A stretch of DNA of 64,000 nt. It comes from Eucommia ulmoides. Lineage: Eukaryota; Streptophyta; Magnoliopsida; Garryales; Eucommiaceae. The notes under the pieces were generated by a model. It did no database searches and was not told the DNA's origin. It saw only the letters and a list, made by a program, of their open reading frames with translations. The stretch's first letter is position 1, and each line of letters begins with the position of its first letter. This document shows, one piece after another, positions 1 to 10,980 of the stretch. The position numbers and the translations under genes are program-made. The stretch lies in contig CM028332.1 in the NCBI GenBank assembly GCA_016647705.1, positions 32,059,300 to 32,123,299 of the forward strand, given 5' to 3'.

Positions 1-61
1 TCTTGATCCGATGGCTCTCTTTATAAATGAGCTAATTTATTATATAGATTAATATAATAGA
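1..61 (-). mobile_element. Helitron 5' end (partial)
   Basis: Read on the minus strand this begins TCTATTATATTAATC and continues into ATAATAAATTAGCTCATTTA. The same arrangement is seen at the proposed 5' end of the Helitron ending at 9463, and positions 4-50 resemble 9279-9330. The base next to the minus-strand TC is consistent with insertion between host A and T, as Helitrons do. The rest of the element lies left of the window, so no 3' hairpin can be checked. Confidence 0.4.
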
Positions 62-312
62 TAACATGAGACAAATTCGTGGCCACCATTTTTTTTATTT
101 TTTTTTAATTTTATGACCACAAACGGTTGCTTAACTAATAAAATTTGAGAAATTACATTTAATACCCCATAATTATAAAATAATACATATTAAATCTAAT
201 AATTACACTTATCTCCTCAAAATTATCAAATATTTATTTATACAAACAACTCAAAAATATTAAATTTATATAAAATAATATTTTCAAAAATACAAATTTT
301 CGGGGTATGACA
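62..312 (-). mobile_element. Truncated Ty3/gypsy LTR (5' end)
   Basis: On the minus strand the segment starts TGTCATACCCCGAAAATTTG and continues through an AT-rich stretch that matches the first ~150 bases of the solo LTR at 30755-31727. It is therefore a partial copy of a related Tekay/Del-like LTR. The remainder is missing, and the Helitron end at 61 abuts it, so the Helitron may have landed inside this LTR. Confidence 0.5.
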
Positions 313-2530
313 AGAATACTCTTCGCACATAATCTCCCGCCCTAGTTCCATTTTCTGGGCTTGGGTGAAAGATGTAGGCTTAGAAATGGTTGTGGTAGAG
401 GAAAACAGAGAGGTGTTGAGGTAAAAAAAAATGGTTTGAATATATTATGGTAAGACCGAGTGATGATGGGAGAGGAGGCAGGGTGTTGTATCGGGGAGGA
501 TGAGGTGTGGTAGAGGGATCCACATGGGAAGCAAATAAAGGAGAAATGGTAGAGGGACTTAGATTAGGAGATAAAGTTATCTGACTGTCAGTGTGAGTCG
601 GAGAGGAAGTGAGCCGGTCATAATGGAGAGTGTAATTGGGAAGATTATTATGGAGAATGGGAAGGGAACTGGGCCGGTTATGTGGGATAATGGATTTGGC
701 CCGATTATCATGGAGAGTGGAAGAGAGTGTGGGCCGTGTGTCATGGAGAAGAGGAGAGTGGGATTGTTGGCTTTGTAGTGGGCCTAGTGAGGAGGTGATG
801 AAAGTGGGCGAGGAAGTGAGTGATGGATTATCGATAGTGGTAGAATTACTTGGATTGTATTGTGGGCCTCTTAAATTTCGGGCTTGTTGAATAATGGTAG
901 TTGGGCCTTTTGTTTGAGAGTTGTTGGGAGTGTTAGAGGAATAGGCTTGTGGTTTCGATGGTTGATGGACTTGCGGAAGGAGAAAAAATGAGCCAAGTTT
1001 GTGAGGATTGTAAAGAGTGGAGATGAAGTCTTGGGTGGATTTAGGGTCTTCCCAAGAGGAGAGGAGAGAGATTTTTTGAAAAGGAAATATAGTTTCTTCA
1101 AGTTTAACGTGGCGAGACACAAACGTTTTATTGTTTTGTGAGTTGAAACAATAAAAAGAGTGATTGATAATGGAATAGTCAAGAAACACACAAGGTCGAG
1201 ATCTAGGTTGCAATTTGTGACAGGAGTAGGGACGAAGCCATGGATAATAGAGACATCCAAAAACACGCAAAGAAGTGTAATTAGGATGGTGATGAAATAA
1301 TTTGTGAAAAGAAGTATCATAATCGATTGTGGGTGACGGCATGCGATTTATAATATAAGTAGTGGTTTTGGAAAGTAAAGGACCAAAACCGAAGGGGGAC
1401 AGAAGCTTGGTGAAGAAGAGTGAGACTTGTTTCAACGATATAACGGTGTTTTTGCTCGGCGGAGCTGACATATTCAGAAGTGTAAGGAGGCGATGTGAGA
1501 TGTTGAATACCATATTTGGTAAGGACTTGTGCTAAGGATTGATATTCACCACCTCCATTAGTGTAAACCGTCTTAATTTATGTGGAGAAAAAAATTTCAA
1601 TTAATGTTTTGAAGCACTAAAAAATAACGGGAACTTCATATTTGACTTTAAGGGGATAAAATCAAGTATATTTTGTAAAATAGTTGACAAAAATTACGTA
1701 ATAACGATATTTATTAACCGAAATAATTAGAGATAGTCCCCAAACATCTGTATAAAGAACTTGAAAAGACTCATAACATTGAATGGAAGAAACTGTAAAA
1801 AGCGATTTGTGGCTTTTCTTACAAGCACAAGAAGCGCCATGAAATCGACAGGATGAAGAGTTCTGACAAGAGATTTGTTGACTCGCAAGAAGCTTTTGTT
1901 GGATGGGAAGAGAGAGGTGAACGAGTCATTGATGCCACAAGATAGATGTCATGGTGAGATAAACAGAGGGAGATAGGGTAACTGATGTAGGCTATTCATA
2001 TAGATTATTTCTATTTCAACCTCTTGCCAAGAATGTCGCCCGTGCTCAAGTCTTTCACAAGAAAGTGGTGAGGAAAAAATTCAATGGAGGTGTTATTTTG
2101 ACTGCGGAATTAAGAAACAGATATAAGATTTTTTTTTTTTTTAATAAAAGGAGCACACATAATGTTGTTTAAAGTAAATATGATAGTAAGTGTATGAATC
2201 ATAGAAGATCCAGTATGAGGGATAGAAATATCAGTGTCGTTGCCAACAACAATGTCATCATTCTCTGCATAGTCGGAGTGTATGTATAGATTTTGCAAAT
2301 TAGAGATAATGTGATGCGTTGCACCAGAGTCAAGTACGCAATTGTAGTTTTAAAGGTGTCATCAGTGCTAGCGATCATGTTAGTCGGTGGCAAAGATTGT
2401 TGATGGGTTGGCTTCGATTTTAAATGACAAACCTTGGCAGTATGGCCTATTTTATCATACAATTGATAAATAACTTTGTGTTATTGCCTGAGAGATCCCT
2501 AAGTTGACCTATTGTTTGAGAAAAAAATTG
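313..2530 (-). mobile_element. Ty1/copia retrotransposon fossil (gag knuckle to integrase)
   Basis: The minus strand from about 1560 to 1050 encodes the end of a copia integrase, with recognisable INRMPSPT, LRVFGCLYYPW and SHKLQPRS-like blocks. From 1050 down to 380 it is the variable Ser/Thr/Pro/His-rich linker that precedes reverse transcriptase. Between about 2530 and 2300 a zinc-knuckle-like stretch (KIGHTAKVCH) marks the end of gag. Order and strand fit a Ty1/copia element. Reverse transcriptase, RNase H and both LTRs are absent, and the copy is broken in several places. It is an old fossil. Confidence 0.8.
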
Positions 2531-3236
2531 GATGATGAGTAGAATTTGATTGAAGATAGGAGGGAGTATACATTTTGAAGATAGAAAATAAATAAATAAA
2601 TAAATAAAGAAGAAATCTGTTCAAGACAATCGATACTATAAAGAATATCAGATGACAAAAGTAAAATGGATTGATTTATTCATCAAAGTTCTACAATCAA
2701 TTTATACTATAGTTTATACACATCGATAATATAATAAAGTCCTAAAAGCATAATAAGCATTAATGCGTGGAAGACTACAAAAAAGAACTATTTGGGTGTT
2801 GGGTGATGTTAAGAGTGATTGTCACTCTGTTTCTTCTCTCTCTAACCAATTCCCAGAAGAAGAAAAAAAGTAAAAAAAAATCATGGGTTTTCTTCTTCGA
2901 AACGTAATTGAATCCTTACCCCATTGAACAATCTTCATTTTCGCCAGCTACAGATGTTTCTAGCTATAAAGCATCAAGTTTTGTAGGAGCAGATGGTGGG
3001 CTTGTGGTGGCAATTTCAACGGCGCGATGGTGGACTTGTGGTGGCAACTTCGGTGATCAATTTTGACAGCTCGATGATAAAGGCCAAGCCATGGCAGCCT
3101 AGCTTCGCGTACTCCGGGACGATGGCGAAGACCAAAGTGGTGGAGAAAGAGAAGTTGAGCAAGGAGGAGGTTGGTTTTCAAGATGGGGAAAATATAATTT
3201 TCAACCTTTATATTTAGAGCTAAATTATCAAATACA
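2531..3236. other. Unassigned AT-rich spacer with small repeats
   Basis: I see no gene here. There is an (AAAT)n microsatellite at about 2585-2609, and a short imperfect direct duplication (GGTGG-CTTGTGGTGGCAA) at about 2992-3048. The more GC-rich part, 2980-3190, has open frames on both strands but no family I recognise. Confidence 0.4.
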
Positions 3237-3246
3237 CCCTATTAAA

Positions 3247-3745
3247 GGGTTTATACCACTCACATCTCTTGTCATTTTGCACTAAATCAAATATCTCTCA
3301 TGTTATTTTATAAATACCAATCAATTTTTTGTCATTTTAGTCAATGACCACTTATCTCCAATATGACAAAAATACCATTTTGCTATTTTAAAAAATTATA
3401 TTTTTATTCAATGGGATTGATGTAAAAAGTCATCTAAACTTCTAAGGATCAAAATATTTTTTTCTATTTTCCATTAAGATATTTTGGTATAAGTTTAATT
3501 AGGGTCATTTAATTTTCTATCTAAAACTTAAGGGTCAATTATACATTTTTTTTCTTTCAATTCATATTCTTCATTTCCCTCTCCATCCCATCTCCGGCGA
3601 GCCAAACTCCACTACTCCACCACTGCCTTCTGCAGAGCAACCACCGTAGCCTTTTCCGGCACTGCCACTTCCTTTCACAAGTCTTCGCCGCTGTTTTCCC
3701 TCACCACCGCCAACGCCTCCTTTTCTTCCCTCGCCAATCTCAGCA
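3247..3745 (+). repeat. Left ~500-bp TIR of the MULE
   Basis: This is the reverse complement of 4640-5137 with scattered substitutions and small indels. The outermost part is AT-rich. The innermost 150 bases are GC-richer (GGCGAGCCAAACTCC to CCTCGCCAAT) and pair with the corresponding part of the other arm. Confidence 0.8.
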
Positions 3746-4639
3746 TATAATTGATAAACAAAATTAGAAAAAAATAAAATAAAATGAATAAGCTGGTAAA
3801 ATCAAAAGAACGGACATAAAATCAAATAAAAAAATCCACACCTCAGCCATCGGTCGATATCAAGCAATATTTGAGTTTATAACAATGTCAAGCAGCACTG
3901 AAATATGAACACTTTGAGGGAGCTGAACAAGATGACCTACAAGTGCCCAATCATCAATGGAAAAACAATCATCAATAAACAATATGCATTAAACAAGCAT
4001 TCAGAAAAACAAATATCAAATAAAGACGTGTTCTACTTCTATCTAGCAGCTTACTAAACAAGCAACTCTAATACCCACTAAATTTGGATCAAGGAATAAG
4101 AAATTTTTGCAATAAAATTAATTCAAGACTCACATTATTGGAAAAATAAATTCCTAACCGAACTGGAAGATCATGACATCCAAATTATGAAGAAAGGGAG
4201 AAAAAGGCAAAAACAATGGCATCTTCTTGATCCACAAACACATGAAAGTCGATCAATCCACTCGATCTGGCTTCTAAAGTAAATCTAATCAAGGGCATTA
4301 CACTCAGTCAATGAATCAACCAAACGAAAGGGGAAAAAACGAAGAAACCCCATAAACAAAATCACTCTTCCTTCTAAAAAATCCACCGATGTATTGGATT
4401 CTTTAGAGAATCGATGAAACTAACGCAACAGGACACATAAAATGAGGATAACCAAAAAGAAAAAGAAAATCCACAAATCCAAGAACATGAATAACGAAAT
4501 TTACGAATTAATGGGTGAAATATCGCAAATTCTTCAAATGAGGCGACAGCGGAGGCCGACGGGACCATGGACGGTTCTCCTCCATCTTCTCCTACGGCGC
4601 ATGAGTCACCGACGTGGTGAAGGGATCGAGGTGTCATTG

Positions 4640-5137
4640 GCGAGGGAAAAAGATGAGGCGTTGGCGGCGGTGAAGGAGAGCAGCGGCACAGACTTGTGAG
4701 AGGAGATGGTAGTGCCAAAAACGGCTACGGCGGTTGCTCTGCAGAAGGCGGCGATGGAGTGGTAGAGTTTGGCTCGCCGGAGATGGGATGGGGAGGGAAA
4801 TGAAGAAGATGAATTGAAAGAAAAAAATAAACAATTGACCCCTAAGTTTTAGATAAAAATAAAATAAAATTAAATGACCCCAATTAAATTCATACCAAAA
4901 TACCCTTAAGGGAAAATAGAAAAAAATATTTTGACCCCTAGAAGTTTAGATGACTTTTTAAATTAACCCCATTGAATAAAAATATAATTTTTTAAAATAG
5001 CAAAAAGGCATTTATGTCATATTGGAGGTAAGTGGTCATTGACGAAAATGACAAGGGGGCTGACCAGTATTTGTAAAATGACAGGAGAAATATCTGATTT
5101 AGTGTAAAATGACAGGAAAAGTGAGTGGTATAAATCC
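4640..5137 (-). repeat. Right ~500-bp TIR of the MULE
   Basis: Inverted partner of 3247-3745, ending GAGTGGTATAAATCC at 5137. The perfect 10-bp target duplication follows directly. Confidence 0.8.
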
Positions 5138-5948
5138 CCCTATTAAATAGGGGTGGTCATGGGTCGGGCTCTGCCTAAGATATTACAAGAAACTGTTAGG
5201 CCCGAGCCCAGCCCGACCCTATGCTCAAGCCCTATTATCATTACCAAGCCCGGCCCTAAGCAAAATATTCAAGCCCAAACCCGGCCATAGCTAGGCCAGC
5301 CTGGCCCTATAATTTTCCCAACAAATTCACAGAATATGAACAAAATACTAAACAAAATAACTGAAGCAACATAAATCAAACTTGTTTATTCAAAGCTAAA
5401 AAAATATTGATGGCCAAGAGAAAAAAATGGAGAAATACGAAACAAAATCTTTACAATTTCACATACCAATGATGTCAGGTAGCAGATCTGATGGCTGAGG
5501 GGTCAGCGGTAGTAGATCTGATGGTTGTCCCGGTGGAATATCGATAGCAGTAGAAGCGATGAAGAGGTGACGCCTTATTAGAATGGAATGCCGTCGAGAA
5601 GTCATAGCGTCAGCAATCTCTGTCTATCCTCAGCCGGCGGCAGTGTAGGGCGGCGGAAAGGGCTCATAGACGTTGTCGGCGAAGGCAAATCTGTTCGTCA
5701 GTAGGAGTACCAGATCAGAAAGATGTTCTTTGGCGAGAAGATGTTCAGACGGCGTTAGCACATGCAAGAACTGGACTATTGGAAAATGGAGATGGAGCCG
5801 TGGTTTGGAGATAGAATGGGTTAGGGTTCCCAACCTAAGTTGGTGATTAGGAATCGTGAGGTGAGAAGTCAAGTGGGAGACAATAGAAAAAGAAGTAAGA
5901 GACAAAAAAGAAAACAAAAAATAGGAAGGTGGGAGACAGTCGTGACAT

Positions 5949-5949
5949 A

Positions 5950-5984
<35 letters not shown>
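5949..5984. repeat. (TA)n microsatellite at Helitron insertion site
   Basis: An uninterrupted TA run directly abuts the Helitron 3' end. Similar TA runs occur inside the element at 6701-6741 and near its other end at 9434-9454. Confidence 0.85.
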
Positions 5985-5985
<1 letters not shown>

Positions 5986-5996
5986 TAGCGTATAAC

Positions 5997-6014
5997 CCGT
6001 GCCTAAAGGCACGG
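5997..6014 (-). repeat. Helitron 3' terminal hairpin
   Basis: Perfect 7-bp stem CCGTGCC/GGCACGG around a TAAA loop (TTTA on the minus strand), eight bases from the terminal CTAG at 5985-5988. It would act as the termination signal for rolling-circle transposition. Confidence 0.75.
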
Positions 6015-6698
6015 ATGTAACAGAACATCGAAATTGACATAATTTTCTCTGTATACAACATTCTACACTCATTCTGCACTTATAGCTAACATTGAACATC
6101 AATAATAACTACTAATCAAGACTAACATTCTGCACCTATTTCATTTAAACATCACTAACAACTAATAATTGAGTATCATTAATAGAACTTCCAATAGATT
6201 CTCTTTTAAATTTCAACCGTAGCTAAAAAAACGAAAATACAAAAAGAACAAATTTAGACATGATAAATTACACAAAAAAATAATATAAAAAAAATTCCAT
6301 GATAACACAATGTAGGAACAACGAATGTAGGAACAAAAAAATGTTTTTGAAAACATTGGGAACAAAAAATATAAGAGATTTTTTGAATGTAGAAATGAAA
6401 ATTAGAAGTAAAAAAGAATTCTTATCTCTGTCACAAAGAACGAAATAAACTAATTAAAACTCCAATATCAAATTCTCAAATGCAAACCAAATCTCACTTA
6501 ACACGGCTAGAATCAAATCTAGGTCACAAAGAACAAAAAAAATGCTACTGATGAAGATTTTTCGAGAGAGAAATTACCATTACTTTTATCCCCTACAGTC
6601 CAACATCGATAAAAAATACTATAAACCATGCTCCAAAATACAAACTTCAAAGTCCAACAAAACACGACTGAATGCATTTTACACTTCGTCCAAGAATA

Positions 6699-6743
<45 letters not shown>

Positions 6744-8049
6744 CCTCCACATTCTTTCTAATTTTCATACATTTAACACATAATATGATGTAAGAATTAT
6801 TACAATAACTCTATATTTTCAACTTCCAAGAATGAAAGGTTATATGAATCGTAATATAACTCATGCAAAACTTTCAAATTCCAACTAACCATTTAAAAGC
6901 ATATCTAGAGAAGACCATATCATTATTTTTATTCTTATTTTTGCAAATGGGATCTTAATTTTACATATACAATCTACCTACCATCTCCCTCAAACAAAAA
7001 TTGTTCAAACAAAATTAATAAAAGTATTAAATATTACCCATACACCAAAACTTTTAGATAAATCTCTACTCTTTAATAATCCTGTACGAAACCATTGTCC
7101 CCTACCTAAAAAAATTAATTTAAATAAATCCAAAAAATGCAAATTTTAGAAGATTTAAACCAAAAACGTTTACAGAAATGGACATTTCCAACTTTATTGA
7201 GAGTAACCAATGTTACATTTGACATAATATGAAACACACACACACAAAAAAAAAAAAAAAGAGAGAGAGAGAGAAGTAAGAGAATGGAGTTTTAAGTAAA
7301 AATAAAAGATAAAAGAGATTGAAAATGTAAAGAAAAATCATTTTTTCCTAAACTATTTAAAAATGTGGGCAGCAAGCAAGACCTTCAATTGCAATTACAA
7401 CCAATACAAACTTACTTAAAAAATAACCGAATACTTGAATAATATGCTTGGTTAGATAATATAGGTCCTGAAAAATAGAAAATAACTTACCTAAGGCTTG
7501 GTCATATGTGCACAATGTCAGATGCTTGGTAACAGAGTATTATTCAAAAATGGTAGACCAGCTGAAAACTTCTCTAATGCAAACTCATAACAAAAAATCT
7601 AGAAAAGCAATCCTCACCATTAAAAATAGATGAGTTGTTCATAAAATCTACAGGATCAGATTTTTTTTAATCCTCATATTTCTGATTTTGTTCCTATTTT
7701 TCCGAGAACGAAAAAAAAAATAAGTACCTAAAAGTCTTATTGTTTACCTCACATCATAAAAATTGTTTTAAAAAAATAGAAATAGATAGAAAATAATTGA
7801 GAACATAAATTTCAAACAAATGCAAAACAAACAAATTGGACCTTGTTCCTCAGAGTTTCAGTTTCCCAATTTCTATTTCTATTCCCAGAAATAAAAACCT
7901 GAGAAATGAAACCAAGTCTGAGATGGTCAGTGCCATCAATTATGCTGGAAAAACTAAGTAATTAAATCAAATCCTTCAAGCTATGAATCCATGTGTTTAG
8001 GGAAATCAAACAAAAATGAGAGATTAATAGAAATGAAAAACTAATAAAT

Positions 8050-8340
8050 AACAATAACTAATTTACCACTGAGTATGAAGATGCAGCAAGGTGTGGTTGA
8101 CCATGGTAAAGCACCTGAAAGAGAAAGATGGGGGATTAGTTCAAAATTAATTCGATGTTTTCAACAAATACGATGCATATTTTTCTTTACAGTTAAAAGA
8201 ACATGTTTTTGGACAGATTCGATCATAGTTTCTATTGTTCAATCTTTCAGTTGATTTAAATCGAAAACAAAAGATGATACCTCAGATTTTCTCTTGATGT
8301 TGAGCCATATGTTCTCTAGTGTCTTCGGCCATGAAAGCTT
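8050..8340 (-). pseudogene. Exon-like fragments carried by the Helitron
   Basis: On the minus strand a short block at about 8069-8116 is preceded by a pyrimidine tract ending CTTTCAG and followed by GTAAATTAG, exactly as an internal exon would be; it reads in one open frame as VLYHGQPHLAASSYSV. A second block at about 8282-8333 (minus) is open from an AG and is followed by GTATCATC. I do not recognise the source gene. Helitrons often capture gene pieces with their introns, so capture is the likely origin, but this could be chance. Confidence 0.35.
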
Positions 8341-8689
8341 CAGCAAAAAAAGAAAATCAAAATCAATAATATTAAAAAAAAAAATCAAAATTAGCCATTT
8401 CTTGACCAGTATGTTCGGTGATGGTAGTGTCGGTGGTGTGGAGAGAGAAAGAGATTCTTCATGTATGCAGAAATGGTGGAAGAAATGGGCCCTTCAAGAG
8501 AACAACCTTGCATGTGCCTGTAAAATGATGCAAATAAAGACAATAAAAATGGGGGGGGGGGGGAAATAGAGAGAAATCTGATGCAAAGTTAGAGAAATTA
8601 AACTTAGATTTAGCCAACTCAAGACCCAATTGGAAGTTAATGTTTCCCAAATCAGAAATAGAAATCAATTTTAATAAGAATAGGGTTAG

Positions 8690-9085
8690 GGTTTCGGAGA
8701 AGAAATAAGAGAATAGCGTGGTGGCAACCTGGCTGTTGCGATGGAGATGGTTCGAGGCCATGTTCATGGAAGATCTTGTAGTAGCAGTGGCTCGGAGGTG
8801 GCGACGGCGACGGATGAGATTGAAGAAAAGGAAACGACGATGCGAAGGCGCAGAGATTGAGGTTGGGGAGCGACGCAGGGATAGGGGTTCCGGCGATGGT
8901 GTGGTGATGGCGGTAGCCTGCAAAATGAGAGGGAAAGAGATAGAAGCGAGAGTGAGAGAGAGGGAGGGTTGCGGTTCAATTTTCTGCAAGATGGGAGCGA
9001 AGATGAATTCGGCGGAGAAGAGAAGAAACCGTGAATTCGGCAGAGAGGAGAAGAAGCTAAGCAGAAGAAAGGAACGAAACTAAGG
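8690..9085. other. GC-richer block in Helitron, possible captured 5' exon
   Basis: Base composition shifts sharply toward G and purines on the + strand. Several open frames overlap on both strands with low-complexity Arg/Lys/Glu or Ser/Pro/Leu composition. I see no known domain. It resembles the 5' untranslated region plus first exon of a plant gene, which would fit capture by the Helitron, but none of the overlapping frames can be called a gene. Confidence 0.3.
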
Positions 9086-9275
9086 CTATGAACTCTCAAA
9101 AGGTAGGTCTCAACTCTCAAAAAGGTCAGTCTATGAAGTGAAGCAAGGCACAGTGATGGTAAGTCTCTAAAAAAGTAAAAGCAACTCATAAATGCTTTAT
9201 GAAATAAAAATGGACTATGTGATGATAAGTATGTGCAACTCTAAATAAAAGTAATCCAACGACTGTCTTTGATGT

Positions 9276-9440
9276 TTGTCCCTTGATCCGACGGTCCTAG
9301 ATGTAAATGAAGTGATTTATTATATAGATTATATAGATATGTTGCATATAGATGTTGTATATATCCAGAGACATCCAACGACTACGAATATCCAGAGACA
9401 TCCAACGGCCCTAGATGTAAATGAGCTGATTTATTATATA
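9276..9440. repeat. Duplicated Helitron subterminal motif
   Basis: The words ATCCGACGGTCCTAGATGTAAATGA and ATCCAACGGCCCTAGATGTAAATGA occur about 120 bases apart, each followed by TGATTTATTATATA. TCCAGAGACATCCAACG is also repeated between them. A third relative lies at 4-50. This type of sequence is common at Helitron 5' ends. Confidence 0.5.
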
Positions 9441-9510
9441 TATATATATATATATTTCGTAGATGGGAAAAGGAAACAAAAACAGAAACAAAGCAGGTAA
9501 AAAAACACAG

Positions 9511-9544
9511 ACATATTCACTAAATATATATATAGTGAATATGT
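9511..9544. repeat. Short palindrome ACATATTCACTA/TAGTGAATATGT
   Basis: Perfect 12-bp arms flank a 10-base AT spacer just outside the Helitron, inside the hAT-like element. No function can be assigned. Confidence 0.6.
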
Positions 9545-9739
9545 GTATATATATAACAATTTTTTTTAATTAGTCTTTGGGCCAGGGCGAGCTTGGCCCA
9601 AAATAGTTTGTCCTTACCCAAATCTGACCCTAAAATTGATCGGGCCCTAAAACCAAGGCCCAAGCCCTAAAAAAATAAAGTCGAGCTGTTCGGGCTGAGC
9701 GGGCCTCCGGGCCCATGACCACCCCTACTATTAAATTAA

Positions 9740-10458
9740 GGGAAAAATATATTTTAGAACCTTTAACTATTAACACATTTTCAGTGATCCCTATCTGTTT
9801 GAACGTTTCATTTTAAACTCTCTATATACAACACGTTTTTATTTGGTCCTTCTGTAAAAAAATCCATCCAAACTAACAAAATTTTAAGGGCAAAATTGTC
9901 ATTTTATATTTTTTAATCATTTTTAAATTTTATTTATTTATTTTTTCTTATTTGACTTCTCTCTCTCTTTCTCTCCCGCTCAACTCTCTTCCTCTTTCCC
10001 TCATTCTCTCTCTCTCACTCCCAACTCTCTCTCTCTCTCTTTCTTCCACTTTTCCTCTTCCTCCCTCTCCCTCTCCACCAGCCGAAAACACCCCCTGTTG
10101 CGGGGGGTAAAACCACCCCGTAACATAGGGTGGCACCCCCTGTTACAAGGTGATTTCACCCCCTGCAACAGGGGGTTGTTTCCGGCCGGTGGGGAGAGAG
10201 AGAGGGGAAGAGGGAAAGAAGAAAAGAGAGAGAGAGAGAGAGAGAGATGAAGGAAAAAAGAAAAAAAATCATTAAAAATTAAAAAAATATAAAAAAACAA
10301 ATTTGCCCCTCCATTCTGTTAGTTTAGACGATTTTTTTGACAAAATGACCAAATAAAAACATGCTAATACATAGAGGGCTTAAAATGAAACGCTCAAACT
10401 TATAGAGACCACTTAGAAATATATCAATAGTTAGAGGATTTAAAATGTATTTTCCCCC
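9740..10458. mobile_element. 719-bp fold-back (near-palindromic) element
   Basis: The left half (GGGAAAAATATATTTTAGAA onward) is matched by the inverse of the right half (ending TTTTCCCCC) along nearly the whole length, so the element is one large imperfect hairpin. Its centre (10085-10190) holds nested GC-rich inverted repeats such as ACCCCCTGTTGC and GCAACAGGGGGT. An 8-bp direct repeat TAAATTAA flanks it at 9732-9739 and 10459-10466. There is no coding capacity. It resembles a fold-back or very long-TIR MITE, possibly of Mutator type. The superfamily is uncertain. Confidence 0.65.
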
Positions 10459-10466
10459 TAAATTAA

Positions 10467-10980
10467 TAAAAACAAAATGATAAAATTGCCCTTATTTTTA
10501 AAGTAGATGACAAAAATACCCTCAGTTCTGTTAATTTTTTACCATTGCACTTTAGTCCAAAACCACAGGAGGTAAGTGGTGAAAAAAATACCATACGGGG
10601 TAAGTGAAAAACGACCTAATCATTGGGGAATAAAATATAATTCACCATTCAAGATTTTGTGAAATCAGTGGACAATGTCAAGTTTTATTTCACATATTAG
10701 GGATAAAATCAGGTATTCTAGGATTCAATTTCACTTTTTTATCATAAATTTCAAAAATAAAAAATAAAAAATCATACAATCTTGAAGAGGAGAATAAAAA
10801 AAAAACATAGAGGGAAGAAAAAAATAGACCAATCTTGAAAAGGTGGAGAGAGAAGCACCAAATATAGATATCTTGTCTATTTTATTACATAAAATAATAA
10901 TAATAATAATAATAAAAATACATTTCCTAAATCCTAGTTCGAAAGGTTGAAATCCCGCATTTTTTTAGCCATGTAAGTGA
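10467..10980. other. Non-coding spacer
   Basis: AT-rich. It contains an (AAT)n tract at about 10893-10915 and homopolymer A runs. I see no gene and no element boundary. Confidence 0.5.

Larger units (their letters stand above)
3247..5137. mobile_element. Non-autonomous Mutator-like element (MULE), 1.9 kb
   Basis: The two ends are long inverted repeats starting GG(G/A)TTTATACCACTCAC at both termini, running about 500 bp inward (3247-3745 against 4640-5137). The arms are clearly diverged but collinear. The element is flanked by a perfect 10-bp target duplication CCCTATTAAA at 3237-3246 and 5138-5147. Long TIRs plus a 9-11 bp duplication are diagnostic of Mutator-like elements. No MURA transposase is visible in the ~900-bp interior. 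GC-rich arm ends (3600-3745 and 4540-4750) look like captured, coding-type plant sequence, so a Pack-MULE origin is possible but unproven. Confidence 0.8.
5985..9463 (-). mobile_element. Non-autonomous Helitron, 3.5 kb
   Basis: On the minus strand the 3' end is a perfect hairpin (CCGTGCC-loop-GGCACGG, plus positions 5997-6014) followed eight bases later by CTAG and then host T. This is the classic Helitron terminus. The 5' end is best placed at 9463, where the minus strand reads A|TCTACGAAATATAT followed by ATAATAAATCAGCTCATTTA. There is no target duplication, as expected for insertion between A and T. No Rep/helicase coding region is present. Exon-like segments around 8050-8340 and a GC-rich block at 8690-9080 may be captured host sequence. 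The left end is confident, the right end less so. Confidence 0.65.
5148..9727. mobile_element. hAT-like non-autonomous element hosting a Helitron
   Basis: The left end reads TAGGGGTGGTCATGGG and the right end is its inverse, CCCATGACCACCCCTA. This (C/T)AGGGGTGG type of terminus is characteristic of plant hAT elements. An 8-bp target duplication CTATTAAA flanks it at 5140-5147 and 9728-9735, the hAT size. Subterminal regions on both sides are rich in GGGC/GCCC words (5160-5310 and 9590-9715). No hAT transposase domain is visible. Once the internal Helitron (5985-9463) is discounted, only about 1.1 kb belongs to the hAT element itself. Confidence 0.75.

Noticed and set aside
8459-9189. Overlapping long frames on both strands as a host gene
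   Set aside because: Low-complexity Ser/Leu/Pro and Arg/Lys composition, no domain, and location inside a Helitron. At most a captured fragment.
10001-10300. Open frames rich in Ser/Leu or Glu/Arg in the fold-back element
   Set aside because: Produced by CT/GA-rich low-complexity sequence on opposite arms of the hairpin.
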